A DNA stretch of 64,000 bases from Bosea sp. ANAM02 (GCF_011764485.1 NZ_AP022848.1:1268001-1332000), one strand, 5' to 3'. Positions 1 through 13,670 are shown, counted from the first letter of the stretch. Notes: a model not told the origin generated them from the sequence alone. Translations and numbers: made by a program.

Positions 1-22
1 CGGCGAGCAGTATCTTCGTCAT
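1..22 (-). CDS. cpdR: Probable CpdR-like response regulator, first codons only
   Basis: Only the first seven codons are inside the window, read leftwards from an ATG at 22-20 and giving MTKILLA. This matches how the single-domain response regulator CpdR begins (M-x-x-ILLAEDD). In Rhizobiales cpdR commonly lies divergently beside the N-formylglutamate amidohydrolase gene, as here. In Caulobacter, CpdR directs ClpXP to degrade CtrA and PdeA. The call rests on seven residues plus synteny remembered from related genomes, so it is tentative. Any receiver-domain protein could start this way. Confidence 0.45.
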
Positions 23-245
23 GGGCCTGATCTGTTCGTCCCTGAGGCCTGTGTTTGTCTAGCGTCTGGCGCCCCGACTCAAGGCCGGGCCTGGAACGGT
101 TGGGTAATCACCCGGCCGCACAGTTGGAACCATGTCTCTCCATAAGGCAACATCATGGTAAACAAGGCGTGAATCCAGCAGAGAATTTCCCGGGTTTCGC
201 GACATCGCTTCAACCGTTCAGGTTTGTGTGCTTCAGTCGCTCGCG

Positions 246-1166
246 ATGAGCCTCTCCTCAGCCCCTTTCCCGCCTGCGCCGGACGACGTCGTCGCCGAGA
301 TCGAGCGGCCGTTCAGCCTGTACCAGCCGGCCCTCCAGGTCGTGCCGGTGGTGGTCGACGTGCCGCATGCCGGGCGCCGCTATCCGCGCGGCTTCGTCGA
401 GGCGGCGCGCCTGCCCTTGCGCAGCCTCCGGCGCTCCGAGGATGCCTATGTCGACCGGCTCTTCGCGCAGAGTATCGCGCTCGGGGCGCCGCTGCTCGTG
501 GCCGAGTTCCCGCGCGCCTATCTGGATGTCAATCGCGAGCCCTACGAGCTCGACCCGCGCATGTTCGAGGGGCGGGTGCCGCCCTTCGCCAATACGCGCT
601 CGATGCGGGTCGCCGGCGGGCTCGGCACGATCCCGCGCATCGTCGGCGACGGGCAGGAAATCTATCTGGGGCGGATTCCGGTCCAGCAAGGGCTCGCCCG
701 CATCGAGGAGCTCTACCGGCCCTATCACGCCGGCCTGCGCAGCCTCGTGCAGCGCACGCAAGGCGTGTTCGGCACCTGCATCCTCGTCGACGCGCATTCG
801 ATGCCATCGGCCGGGCTCGACCGCGACGGGCTGGCCAAATCCGACATCATCCTGGGCGACCGCTTCGGCACTAGCGCGGCCGGCTACATCATCGACATCG
901 CCGAGCAGGCCTTCACGCGGCTGGGCTTCAGCGTCACCCGCAACCGACCCTATGCCGGCGGCTTCATCACCGAGCATTACGGCGCGCCCGCCGCCGGGGT
1001 GCATGCGCTGCAGATCGAGGTGAACCGGGCACTCTACATGAACGAGTCGACGCTGGAACCGCACGAGGGCTTCGGTGCGGTCGAGCAGGCGATGGCGGCG
1101 ATGATGGCGGATTGCTTCGCGCGCTGGAGCGGCTGGCTCGACGAATGGCGCGAAGCGGCCGAATAG
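246..1166 (+). CDS. N-formylglutamate amidohydrolase family protein
   Basis: Predicted N-formylglutamate amidohydrolase (FGase, PF05013), a metal-dependent hydrolase that releases glutamate from N-formylglutamate at the end of one histidine-degradation route. The 306-residue product has the family landmarks: a VDVPHAGRRYP stretch near residue 40, a FPRAYLDVNREPYELDPRMF segment around residues 90-110, an LVDAHSMPS block near 180 and ALQIEVNRALYM near 255. I start at ATG 246. A GTG six codons upstream (228) is also in frame, and neither has a strong Shine-Dalgarno sequence. No other hut genes are adjacent, so the physiological substrate is unproven. The gene is divergent from the cpdR-like gene. 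Confidence 0.85.
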   Translation: MSLSSAPFPPAPDDVVAEIERPFSLYQPALQVVPVVVDVPHAGRRYPRGFVEAARLPLRSLRRSEDAYVDRLFAQSIALGAPLLVAEFPRAYLDVNREPYELDPRMFEGRVPPFANTRSMRVAGGLGTIPRIVGDGQEIYLGRIPVQQGLARIEELYRPYHAGLRSLVQRTQGVFGTCILVDAHSMPSAGLDRDGLAKSDIILGDRFGTSAAGYIIDIAEQAFTRLGFSVTRNRPYAGGFITEHYGAPAAGVHALQIEVNRALYMNESTLEPHEGFGAVEQAMAAMMADCFARWSGWLDEWREAAE

Positions 1167-1195
1167 CAGCAGGCGTCGGAGGGGGACTACCCAAG

Positions 1196-1285
1196 AAAAA
1201 AGGGCCGCACACTTGCGTGGCGGCCCAAGTCTAGGGAGGAAACGCCCAAGGAGGGCAATGAAGGTTTGAGGTGATCTCCCCTTCG
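1196..1285 (-). ncRNA. mmgR: Trans-acting sRNA, MmgR/suhB family candidate
   Basis: The minus strand carries a complete small transcription unit. A promoter (TTGCGT at 1320-1315, 17-nt spacer, TATTGT at 1297-1292) is followed by about 90 nt and a Rho-independent terminator. The terminator pairs GGGCCGC with GCGGCCC (1226-1220 with 1208-1202) and runs into six Us. Two unpaired anti-Shine-Dalgarno stretches are visible: CCCUCCUU (1255-1248) and UUUCCUCCCU (1242-1233). The latter is, as I recall, the conserved decamer of the Sinorhizobium MmgR RNA (Rfam suhB/mmgR), which limits polyhydroxybutyrate accumulation. The Rfam family was named for lying next to an inositol-monophosphatase-family gene, which hisN is here. 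No ORF fits inside. Confidence 0.75.
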
Positions 1286-1291
1286 CAGTGC

Positions 1292-1320
1292 ACAATATGA
1301 GAGTGCGCTGCAAAACGCAA
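1292..1320 (-). promoter_or_regulatory. Sigma-70-like promoter of the sRNA
   Basis: On the minus strand, -35 TTGCGT (1320-1315) and -10 TATTGT (1297-1292) are separated by exactly 17 nt. This would start transcription near 1285, about 90 nt before the U-run of the terminator. Confidence 0.6.
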
Positions 1321-1472
1321 CTGAAATCGGCGAAAACAATGGCGTCATGCGACAGGTGCATGATGCCGTAACGAAAAGCCGGGGTTTTTCGGATGTTTCC
1401 GCGTTCGAGCCCGGCTTTAATGATCCATCCGCGGCGTCGATGCTGCAGGGCAGCAAACTGGAGTACCTGTTC

Positions 1473-2255
1473 ATGAGCGCAGTCGATTTCGGCGCTTTCG
1501 TCGCGGAGCTGGCGACGCAGTCCGGCCGGGCGATCCTGCCCTTCTTCCGGGCGCTGCATGCGACGGAGGACAAGTCGCGGGGCGGGGTGTTCGATCCCGT
1601 GACCGAGGGCGACCGCGCCGGCGAATCGGTGATGCGCCACATGATCAAGCGGCAGTTCCCGGCCCATGGCGTGCTCGGCGAGGAATTCGGCAGCGAGAAC
1701 ACCGATGCGGAATATGTCTGGGTGCTCGATCCGATCGACGGCACGCGCGCCTTCATCTCCGGCATTCCGGTCTGGGGCACGCTGATCGGGCTGACGCGCA
1801 ACGGCGTGCCGGTCTATGGCATGATGCACCAGCCCTTCTCGGGCGAGCGCTATTCCGGCGACGGGCGCGAGGCGCGCTATGAGGGGCCGGGCGGGCCGAA
1901 GAAGCTGCGGACGCGCCCGACCGCCGATCTCGCCTCCGCGACGCTGATGACGACGACGCCCGCCCTGTTCAAGGGTGCCGAGGCCAAGGCCTTCGCCGGC
2001 GTCGAGAAGGAGGTCCGGCTCTCGCGCTATGGCTGCGACTGCTACGCCTATTGCATGCTCGCGGCCGGCCATGTCGATCTCGTCATCGAGAGCGGGCTGA
2101 AGCCCTACGACATCGTCGCGCTGATCCCGATCATCGAGGGCGCCGGCGGCATCGTCACCTCATGGGACGGCGGCAGCGCTGCCGGGGGCGGACGCATCCT
2201 CGCGGCCGGCAGCAAGGCGTTGCATGAGGCCGCCATGGCCCTCCTCGCCGGCTGA
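1473..2255 (+). CDS. hisN: Histidinol-phosphatase, inositol monophosphatase family
   Basis: Predicted HisN-type histidinol-phosphate phosphatase (histidine biosynthesis), a Mg-dependent inositol-monophosphatase-fold enzyme in the cytosol. The 260-residue length is typical. Metal and phosphate motifs are GEEFG (69-73) and LDPIDGTRAF (85-94). The second motif appears late as LKPYDIVALIPIIEGAGG, where the Asp is the conserved metal ligand. I chose ATG 1473 because GGAG lies 9 nt upstream; the open frame continues to 1347 but homology starts at MSAVDF. SuhB-type inositol phosphatase is the alternative specificity. The 3' end overlaps the convergent hydrolase gene by 96 bp. The sRNA lies upstream on the opposite strand. 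Confidence 0.85.
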   Translation: MSAVDFGAFVAELATQSGRAILPFFRALHATEDKSRGGVFDPVTEGDRAGESVMRHMIKRQFPAHGVLGEEFGSENTDAEYVWVLDPIDGTRAFISGIPVWGTLIGLTRNGVPVYGMMHQPFSGERYSGDGREARYEGPGGPKKLRTRPTADLASATLMTTTPALFKGAEAKAFAGVEKEVRLSRYGCDCYAYCMLAAGHVDLVIESGLKPYDIVALIPIIEGAGGIVTSWDGGSAAGGGRILAAGSKALHEAAMALLAG

Positions 2256-3215
2256 GCCGGGCAGGGCCTGGTCCTCGCCGGGGATGAAGGCATCGAAGGC
2301 GGCCCAGAACTGGGCGCGGATCTCGTCGTTTTCCATCAGGATCTCGTGGCGCGCCGTCGGCAGGACCAAGGCCGAGCCGGTCTTGAGCCGCGACGCGAAG
2401 CGCTCGATCGCCGGCGTCGATACGACAGGGTCGCGCCCCGCCGCGATGATCAGGGTCGGCACCTTCACCTCGAGCGGGGCGGAAGGCGCGGCAAGGCGCG
2501 CCATCAGCCGGAAGGCCGTCCTGATCCAGGCGACCGTCGGGTCGCCGATGCTGAGATCGCGCGCCGCGGCCGAGAGCGCGGCGTTGCGGGCATAGCGGGC
2601 GGGGTCGCTGGTCAGCCGATTGCCCTCGAAGGGTTTCGTCGCGATCGCGGTATCGCCGCCGCCCGGCACGAAGGCGCGGCCCAGGCCGAGCCAGTAGAGC
2701 AGGCTCGCCAGGATCTTGGCCCGGCCGGGATGCGCGATCATCGCGATGCCGAGCATCGGCGCGAGCGCCACCATACGCGCGACCGGCAGGGCGTTCGAGC
2801 GGGCGGCGTCGAGGCAGAGCGCGGCCCCCATCGAATGGGCGAGCACGAAATAGGGCGGCGGGAACTTCGCCTGCATCTCGGCCATGGCCAGCGACAGATC
2901 GGCTTCGTAATGCCTGAGCCGCCCGACATGGCCCTTGCGGATGCGCCGGACGAAGCGCTGCGAGCCGCCCTGGCCGCGCCAGTCGAAGGCGAGGACATGG
3001 AAGCCGCGGCGGCGCAGTTCCGCGACGGTTTCGCTGTAGCGCTCGATGAACTCGGCCCGCCCCTGCACGAGGACGATCGTGCCGCGCACCGGCTTCACCG
3101 TCGCGCGCCAGCTCGCGAAGCGCAGGGAGGCGCCGTCCCGCGTCTTCGCGAGCCAGGTCTTGCCGTGCCCGGGAACGGGATAAGCCGGATCGACGAAAAA
3201 GGCGGCCTCGGCCAT
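2160..3215 (-). CDS. Alpha/beta hydrolase (lysophospholipase/monoacylglycerol lipase-like)
   Basis: Serine hydrolase of the Hydrolase_4/PldB group (351 aa), probably cleaving lysophospholipid or monoacylglycerol esters; the substrate is not known. An oxyanion segment (LVQGRAEFIERY, ~49-60) and FDWRGQGGS (78-85) precede the nucleophile elbow AHSMG with Ser128. The acid is in AAGRDPVVS (~265) and the His in ARHEILME. There is no signal peptide. Start ATG 3215 has GGAG 6 nt upstream; a TTG one codon earlier is also possible. The last ~30 residues, which look unstructured, are encoded by DNA that also encodes the end of hisN on the other strand. Confidence 0.8.
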   Translation of the reverse strand: MAEAAFFVDPAYPVPGHGKTWLAKTRDGASLRFASWRATVKPVRGTIVLVQGRAEFIERYSETVAELRRRGFHVLAFDWRGQGGSQRFVRRIRKGHVGRLRHYEADLSLAMAEMQAKFPPPYFVLAHSMGAALCLDAARSNALPVARMVALAPMLGIAMIAHPGRAKILASLLYWLGLGRAFVPGGGDTAIATKPFEGNRLTSDPARYARNAALSAAARDLSIGDPTVAWIRTAFRLMARLAAPSAPLEVKVPTLIIAAGRDPVVSTPAIERFASRLKTGSALVLPTARHEILMENDEIRAQFWAAFDAFIPGEDQALPGSAGEEGHGGLMQRLAAGREDASAPGSAAAVP

Positions 3216-3364
3216 CAAGCGCTCCGCATCGCGGCTGCATCAGAGGTCGCGGCCGCCGCATCCCGACTATCCTGCACAGGATATCCTGCGAAAACATGTC
3301 GCTGCGCCGAAAAAGAAACTTGCGTTTCACTCACGCTTCGAGAGCCCGGCCGAAAACTCTTCGA

Positions 3365-3483
3365 GCCCTCATCCTGAGGAGCCATTCCCTTGAGAATGGC
3401 GTCTCGAAGGATGCTCCAGATGCCTCCGGAACCTCCTGGAGCATCCTTCGAGATGCGCCTGCGGCGCTCCTTAGGATGAGGGC
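3365..3483. repeat. Palindromic intergenic repeat, family C copy 1
   Basis: A long imperfect palindrome starts with CCCTCATCCTGAGGAGC and ends with the mirror GGATGAGGG. Its core is GGATGCTCCAG / CTGGAGCATCC. A second copy lies at 58505-58623. It sits upstream of the heat-shock promoter. Confidence 0.85.
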
Positions 3484-3514
3484 TGAGCTTTCAGCCCGGC
3501 ACGCGAGAACGGCC

Positions 3515-3542
3515 CTTGAAAAGCCGAAAGCCCTCCCCAGAT
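3515..3542 (+). promoter_or_regulatory. RpoH-type heat-shock promoter of hsp20
   Basis: CTTGAAA (3515-3521), a 13-nt spacer and CCCCAGAT (3535-3542) closely fit the RpoH (sigma-32) consensus CTTGAAA-N11-16-CCCCATNT. Transcription would start about 90 nt before the hsp20 start codon. Confidence 0.7.
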
Positions 3543-3547
3543 CAGGT

Positions 3548-3643
3548 CTGCGCAGGCCGGAACCGGCTGCGCGAAAGCAACCAGGTCCGCGCTCAGGCGA
3601 GGCGGACTGCTGTCATTGTCGCTTCTTCGGAGGACATATCATG
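3548..3643 (+). promoter_or_regulatory. ROSE-like RNA thermometer in the hsp20 leader
   Basis: The leader folds into three successive hairpins: 3550-3572 (GCGCA/TGCGC and GCCGG/CCGGC), 3584-3608 (GTCCGC/GCGGAC) and a weak one at 3617-3636. The last traps the Shine-Dalgarno GGAGG (3629-3633) against UCGCU (3619-3623), with a bulged G. UCGCU fits the ROSE signature U(U/C)GCU that masks the ribosome site in rhizobial small heat-shock mRNAs until heating melts it. Folding was done by eye. Confidence 0.65.
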
Positions 3644-4108
3644 CGTCATTTCGACCTTTCCCCGCTCTATCGCTCGACCGTCGGCTTCGACCGCCTGTTC
3701 AATCTCCTCGACCAGGCGACGAGCAACGAAACCGCCCCGAGCTACCCGCCCTATAATATCGAGCGGACCGCCGAGAACGCCTATCGCATCACCATCGCGG
3801 TCGCGGGGTTCGGCGAGGGCGACCTCTCCATCGAGTCCAAGGAAAACGCGCTGACCGTCAAGGGCGAGAAGCAGCTCGTCGAGGGTGCCGAGAAGCGCGA
3901 GGTCCTGCATCAGGGCATCGCAGCGCGCGCCTTCGAGCGCCGTTTCCAGCTTGCCGATTACGTGCAGGTGACCGGCGCCAGCCTCGAGAACGGGCTGCTC
4001 CATATCGACCTCGTGCGCGAGATCCCCGAGGCCAAGAAGCCGCGCCAGATTCCGATCGGCGGCGGTTCGGCCAAGGTGCTCGAGGCCAAGGTCGCCAAGG
4101 CCGCGTAA
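3641..4108 (+). CDS. Small heat-shock protein, Hsp20/IbpA family
   Basis: A 155-residue ATP-independent holdase chaperone of the alpha-crystallin family that binds unfolding proteins during heat stress in the cytoplasm. The alpha-crystallin domain spans roughly residues 35-130 (YNIERTAENAYRITIAVAGF onward, ending in LENGLLHIDLVREIPE). The conserved N-terminal FDLSPLYRSTVGFDRLF of bacterial class A IbpA proteins is present. The tail IPIGG is close to the usual I-x-I oligomerization motif. Start ATG 3641 has GGAGG 7 nt upstream. Control appears two-layered: an RpoH-type promoter and a ROSE-like thermometer. A strong terminator follows the gene, so it is probably monocistronic. Confidence 0.93.
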   Translation: MRHFDLSPLYRSTVGFDRLFNLLDQATSNETAPSYPPYNIERTAENAYRITIAVAGFGEGDLSIESKENALTVKGEKQLVEGAEKREVLHQGIAARAFERRFQLADYVQVTGASLENGLLHIDLVREIPEAKKPRQIPIGGGSAKVLEAKVAKAA

Positions 4109-4135
4109 CCCAGGCGAAGCTTTCCATGAAAGCGA

Positions 4136-4163
4136 AAGGCTCCCGGAAACGGGAGCCTTTTTT
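4136..4163 (+). terminator. Rho-independent terminator after hsp20
   Basis: AAGGCTCCCG and CGGGAGCCTT pair perfectly around a GAAA tetraloop, followed by a run of six T (4158-4163). It begins 28 nt after the hsp20 stop codon. Confidence 0.92.
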
Positions 4164-4196
4164 GTTGATGGCCGGCGTAGAGCAAGAACCACGAGC

Positions 4197-4242
4197 CGTC
4201 ATTCCGGGTCGGTGCCGCTCACGCGGCTTGCCCGGAACGACG
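4197..4242. repeat. Partial palindromic repeat, family E copy 2
   Basis: Begins GTCATTCCGGG and ends CCCGGAACGAC, matching the outer arms of the family E element at 13671-13798 but lacking most of its middle. Confidence 0.55.
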
Positions 4243-4265
4243 GCTGGTTCGTCAGACGGGTATCA

Positions 4266-5228
4266 TCAATTCAGCGGGACGACCGGGGCGATCGGTGTCT
4301 CGGGCCTGGGCGTCGATGGCGTCGCATCGATGCTCTGTGCTGGGGGAATGGCCGAGGCCTCGGCTGCTGGGGCCACGGTCGAGAGCGGCGGCTTGCGCTC
4401 GGTGCCCTCGGTGTTGCGCACATCGCTCGGGTTGACGAGCTTCGGCTTGTCGGCGCCGGTTTCGGGATCGGTCGGGCCGGGCGAAGGCTCCGCCGGCTTG
4501 GCGGGCTGCGACGGGGCTGTCGTTGCCGGAGCGCTGGCTTCGGCTGGCGCAGCTTCGGCAGGCTTCGCAGGTTCGGGGGGCGGCGGGGCAGCGGGCGAGG
4601 GCGGCGAGGTCGTGGCGGGCGCGCTCGCCTCGGCGGGCGGCTTCTCGACGGGCTTGGCTGGCTCCGGCGGAGGCGGTGCCGCCGGGGAAGGCGGCGATGT
4701 CGTCGCGGGGGCGCTGGCCTCGGCAGGGCCCTTGAATTCGGGGGGCCGTTCCGGCGGCCGGGGCACGAGGCGCTGGCGCGGCGGAGCGTGCTCCTCGCGC
4801 GGGTCGGCGCGGGCGATGCTGGGGGCGGGCTGACCGCGCAAGGGAATGCGGCGGATCAGGTCGCCGGCATAGGCGTCGAGGATCAGGCGCTGGCGTTGGC
4901 CGTTGGGCGCGACGCCGTCGACGATATAGGTGTCGTCGCGACGGATCGCGCGCTCGATGCGGACGAGGCCGTAGCGGCGCGCCGCGATGCCGTTCACCGC
5001 GTAAGGCGAGACGGCTGCCGGCGCACGCGGCACGACGGCCGGCGGGCGCAGCGCGTAGCCATAATCATGACGATAGCCATAGCCGTAGCCATAGGCCGGG
5101 TAGGGCTCGTACCCGTCGTCATCATAATAGTACTGGGCGCTGGCGGTGCCCGCCATGCCGGCCATTGCGCCGGCCACGACCAGGCCCATCAGCGCGATGC
5201 GCCCCGGTGCGGTCGAACGATCTGCCAT
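4266..5228 (-). CDS. Exported Pro/Ala-rich protein of unknown function
   Basis: A 320-residue protein of unknown function. The first 30 residues look like a Sec signal peptide (RIALMGLVVAGAMAGMAG, cleavage after TASA). A Tyr/Gly-rich stretch follows (QYYYDDDGYEPYPAYGYGYG). Residues ~60-140 form a compact segment with alternating basic and hydrophobic residues (RRYGLVRIERAIRRDDTYIV). The C-terminal half is a Pro/Ala/Glu spacer made of tandem ~30-residue repeats (PAEASAPATTSPPSPAAPPP). This architecture suggests a periplasmic or wall-spanning protein. The start at ATG 5228 has AGGGA upstream. It follows the threonine aldolase gene on the same strand after 93 nt. Confidence 0.7.
   Translation of the reverse strand: MADRSTAPGRIALMGLVVAGAMAGMAGTASAQYYYDDDGYEPYPAYGYGYGYRHDYGYALRPPAVVPRAPAAVSPYAVNGIAARRYGLVRIERAIRRDDTYIVDGVAPNGQRQRLILDAYAGDLIRRIPLRGQPAPSIARADPREEHAPPRQRLVPRPPERPPEFKGPAEASAPATTSPPSPAAPPPPEPAKPVEKPPAEASAPATTSPPSPAAPPPPEPAKPAEAAPAEASAPATTAPSQPAKPAEPSPGPTDPETGADKPKLVNPSDVRNTEGTERKPPLSTVAPAAEASAIPPAQSIDATPSTPRPETPIAPVVPLN
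4500..4738 (-). repeat. In-gene tandem repeat encoding Pro/Ala-rich units
   Basis: About two and a half units of ~90 bp encode PAEASAPATTSPPSPAAPPP-type blocks in the exported protein. Copies differ mostly by small changes, as expected of slippage-prone repeats. Confidence 0.7.
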
Positions 5229-5321
5229 GCCACATTCCCTTAACGACTGATTGCTCGGCAATTAGTCTTGTTAGGGATTGCGGCAGGTATGCGGCTGGAA
5301 ACGGGGCGCAAATGCGCTCGC

Positions 5322-6377
5322 TCATCCCGCGATAGCGGCGACCAGGCGCTCGACATGGTCTGCTTCGGTCGCAAAGGACATGACGAAGCGGCCGACGATC
5401 TCGCCGTCCTTGAGCGGCGCGTCCGGCGGCAGCGAGCGTGCCGACCAGTCGTAATAGCCGATGCCGGCAGCCTTCAGACGCTCCTGCACGGCAGGCGGCA
5501 GGACGAGGAAGACCTCGTTCGCCTGACAGGGCCAGGCCAGGCGGGCTTCGCTGCCCTGTGCGACCGAATCCGCCAGGCGTTTCGCGCGGGCATTGGCGTG
5601 GCGGGCGAGGTCGAGCCAGTGATCGTCGGCGAGCAGGCCTTCGAACTGGGCGCCGAGGACACGGCCCTTCGAGAGCGTCTGGCCGGCCCGCTTGCGCCGC
5701 CATTTCATCTCCTCCGCCTGCGCCGGGTCGAAAAAGATCACGGCCTCGGCCGCCAGCGCGCCGTTCTTGGTGCCGCCGAAGGAGAGCACGTCGACGCCGG
5801 CCTTCCAGGTGATCTCGGCCGGCGTGCAGCCCAGCGTGACCAGCGCATTGGCGAAGCGGGCGCCGTCCATGTGGAGCTTGAGGCCGCGTGGCGTGACGGC
5901 TTCCTTGAGGGCGTGGACCTCAGCCGGCGTGTAGATCGTGCCGCACTCGGTCGCCTGTGTGATCGTCAGCGCCTGCGCCTGGACCTGATGGAAATCGCCG
6001 GCACGAAGATACGAGAGCGCCTTCGTCACCGTCTCCGGCTTCAACTTGGCGCCGGTGCCGGGCAGGTCGACCAGCTTGGCGCCGTTGGTGAAGAATTCGG
6101 GCGCGCCACATTCGTCCTCGACGACATGCGCTTCCTCATGGGTCAGGATCGCACCCCAGGGCTTGACGATACTGGCCAGCGCCAGCGCGTTCGCCGCGGT
6201 GCCGGTCAGCACGAGGAAGACCGCGACCTCGCGCTCGAAGATCGCTGCGAAGCGCTCCTCGACGCGCCGCGTCCAGTCGTCCTTGCCATAGGGAGAGGCG
6301 GGGCCGGTGTTGGCGGCGGCAAGCGCGGCCATGACGCGGGGGCTGGCGGCTGCGGTGTTGTCGCTGAAGAAATCCAT
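5322..6377 (-). CDS. ltaE: Low-specificity L-threonine aldolase
   Basis: PLP-dependent beta-eliminating lyase family member (PF01212, 351 aa) predicted to cleave threonine or allo-threonine into glycine and acetaldehyde. Visible features are the N-terminal FFSDNTAAASP, the substrate-loop FLVLTGTAANALAL (~54-67), the cofactor-binding Asp in HMDGARFANAL (D171) and the PLP lysine K204 in SFGGTKNG. I chose ATG 6377 (MDFFSDNTA) because the open frame upstream of it is not family-like. The same fold includes other aldolases such as phenylserine aldolase, so exact substrate preference is open. Confidence 0.9.
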   Translation of the reverse strand: MDFFSDNTAAASPRVMAALAAANTGPASPYGKDDWTRRVEERFAAIFEREVAVFLVLTGTAANALALASIVKPWGAILTHEEAHVVEDECGAPEFFTNGAKLVDLPGTGAKLKPETVTKALSYLRAGDFHQVQAQALTITQATECGTIYTPAEVHALKEAVTPRGLKLHMDGARFANALVTLGCTPAEITWKAGVDVLSFGGTKNGALAAEAVIFFDPAQAEEMKWRRKRAGQTLSKGRVLGAQFEGLLADDHWLDLARHANARAKRLADSVAQGSEARLAWPCQANEVFLVLPPAVQERLKAAGIGYYDWSARSLPPDAPLKDGEIVGRFVMSFATEADHVERLVAAIAG

Positions 6378-6477
6378 TGTTCGAGGGTTATGCGGAGGGC
6401 GTTGTCCTGCCAAGCGACACCGACGGAGAGGGGGTTTGCGCGTTGCGCGGGGCGAGTTCCTGAACCTGCTGACAAAT

Positions 6478-6528
6478 CCGTGGGTCATCCCGGTCTCCGC
6501 TTCGCTGCGTCCAGGGTGCCCCGCGATT
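6478..6528. repeat. Truncated palindromic repeat resembling family B
   Basis: GGTCATCCCGGTCTCCGCTT followed by CGCTGCGTCC matches the outer arm and right-hand part of family B elements (compare 21224-21326) with the centre missing. Confidence 0.5.
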
Positions 6529-6636
6529 TATCAAGAAGCGTTTCAAGTGACTGAGCTGCCGTAAAACAAGAACCGGACTGCATGAGTCGGGCTTTCGTTC
6601 CGGAAATGTCTGGTGCGGATGCGATTTTGCAATAAA

Positions 6637-6656
6637 ATTTCGCTGCAGCGCGAAAT
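6637..6656. promoter_or_regulatory. 20-bp palindrome upstream of gltB, candidate operator
   Basis: ATTTCGC and GCGAAAT form a perfect inverted repeat around TGCAGC, in the least GC-rich part of the 700-bp gap before gltB. It could bind a dimeric regulator such as an Lrp/AsnC-type protein. Nothing in the window identifies the factor. A second short inverted repeat (GGACAG/CTGTCC, 6702-6718) followed by CATTTTT lies downstream. Confidence 0.35.
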
Positions 6657-6784
6657 CGGCGCTTGTGCCTAGATTGGAATTCTGGCAAGTTCTTCGCAAT
6701 AGGACAGTGTTGCTGTCCCATTTTTCACCGCGCCGACCAAAAGCTGATCTAGCTCAAGGTCGCGCCGTCGCAACGGAGCGGAGC

Positions 6785-6853
6785 ATGACGAAGGGCCGGG
6801 CTACCAACGCCAAAGCCAATCGCACGCGCGCCGTCCGTAAAACGACGGCCTGA
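6785..6853 (+). CDS. Possible 22-residue basic leader peptide upstream of gltB
   Basis: ATG 6785 has a good GGAG ribosome site 6 nt upstream (6775-6778) and opens a 22-codon frame. It encodes a very basic, Thr/Ala-rich peptide ([20 protein letters not shown] then TA). The rest of the 6378-7079 gap has no convincing gene. There is no family evidence, so it may be chance. If real it would be translated from the gltB leader. Confidence 0.25.
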   Translation: MTKGRATNAKANRTRAVRKTTA

Positions 6854-7079
6854 AGACAGGCGCGAACGGGCGAGCCACGCCCGAGGCGCCTGCGGAGGAC
6901 GCGGGCGCGGTGGAAACAAAGCGCAGGCAAGCCTCCAAAACGACGACGACCGGACCGCCCTGGCCCCATCCTTGCCGCCGACCCGATGTCGGCCCGAGGG
7001 CCGCAGCGGTCGGGATCATGGATTGACGGGTCTCCCTGCCGGCGCAAGCCTGCGGGGTTCTGGGAAGCGGGGTTTGACG

Positions 7080-11768
<4,689 letters not shown>

Positions 11769-11867
11769 GCGAACGCCACCCTGCCGGGGCCAGCTTGCGC
11801 CCCGGCATCTCGATCAAGTCAAGGCACGCGCACGGGGACGCCCCGCGCACACGGCGAGAGAAACGGC

Positions 11868-13292
<1,425 letters not shown>

Positions 13293-13323
13293 CAGGTGGC
13301 GTCAGTCCCGGAACGCTGAGTGT

Positions 13324-13632
13324 TCAATCCTTTGACGGTCCGGTCTTGTAGAGCCGGACCGGCGAGCCGGGCGCGCGCCTGATCGTGCCCTTGGCTTCGA
13401 GGTCGAGCTGCACTGCTTTCAGCCACCATCCGGCGGTCTTGCCCTGTGGAAACAGCGCCTCGGGCAGATGCGGCAGCAGGGCTTCCTTGGCATCGGGAAC
13501 CTTCAGGCCCGGCGCTGCTTGCGGCAGGACCGCCAGCAGCGCCTCGCGCATCGCGCTATATTTGGCGCGGTCGACCCGCTCGGTCTTGCCGGGCGTGTTG
13601 ACGTTCTCGATCTCGATCTTGTCGTCAGCCAT
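13324..13632 (-). CDS. DUF6958-like small conserved protein
   Basis: A 102-residue cytoplasmic protein without transmembrane segments or signal peptide. The pattern ENVNTPGKTERVDRAKYSAM at the start and GKTAGWWLKAVQLDLEAKG near residues 63-81 resembles what I remember of the DUF6958 family. Its role is unknown. The middle (KVPDAKEALLPHLPEALFPQ) suggests a winged-helix-like or small helical fold, but this is inference. It converges on gltD, with 31 nt between the stop codons. Confidence 0.75.
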   Translation of the reverse strand: MADDKIEIENVNTPGKTERVDRAKYSAMREALLAVLPQAAPGLKVPDAKEALLPHLPEALFPQGKTAGWWLKAVQLDLEAKGTIRRAPGSPVRLYKTGPSKD

Positions 13633-13670
13633 GGGTTTCTCTCGCCCCTGCGGTTTTGAAACGTACGGCT

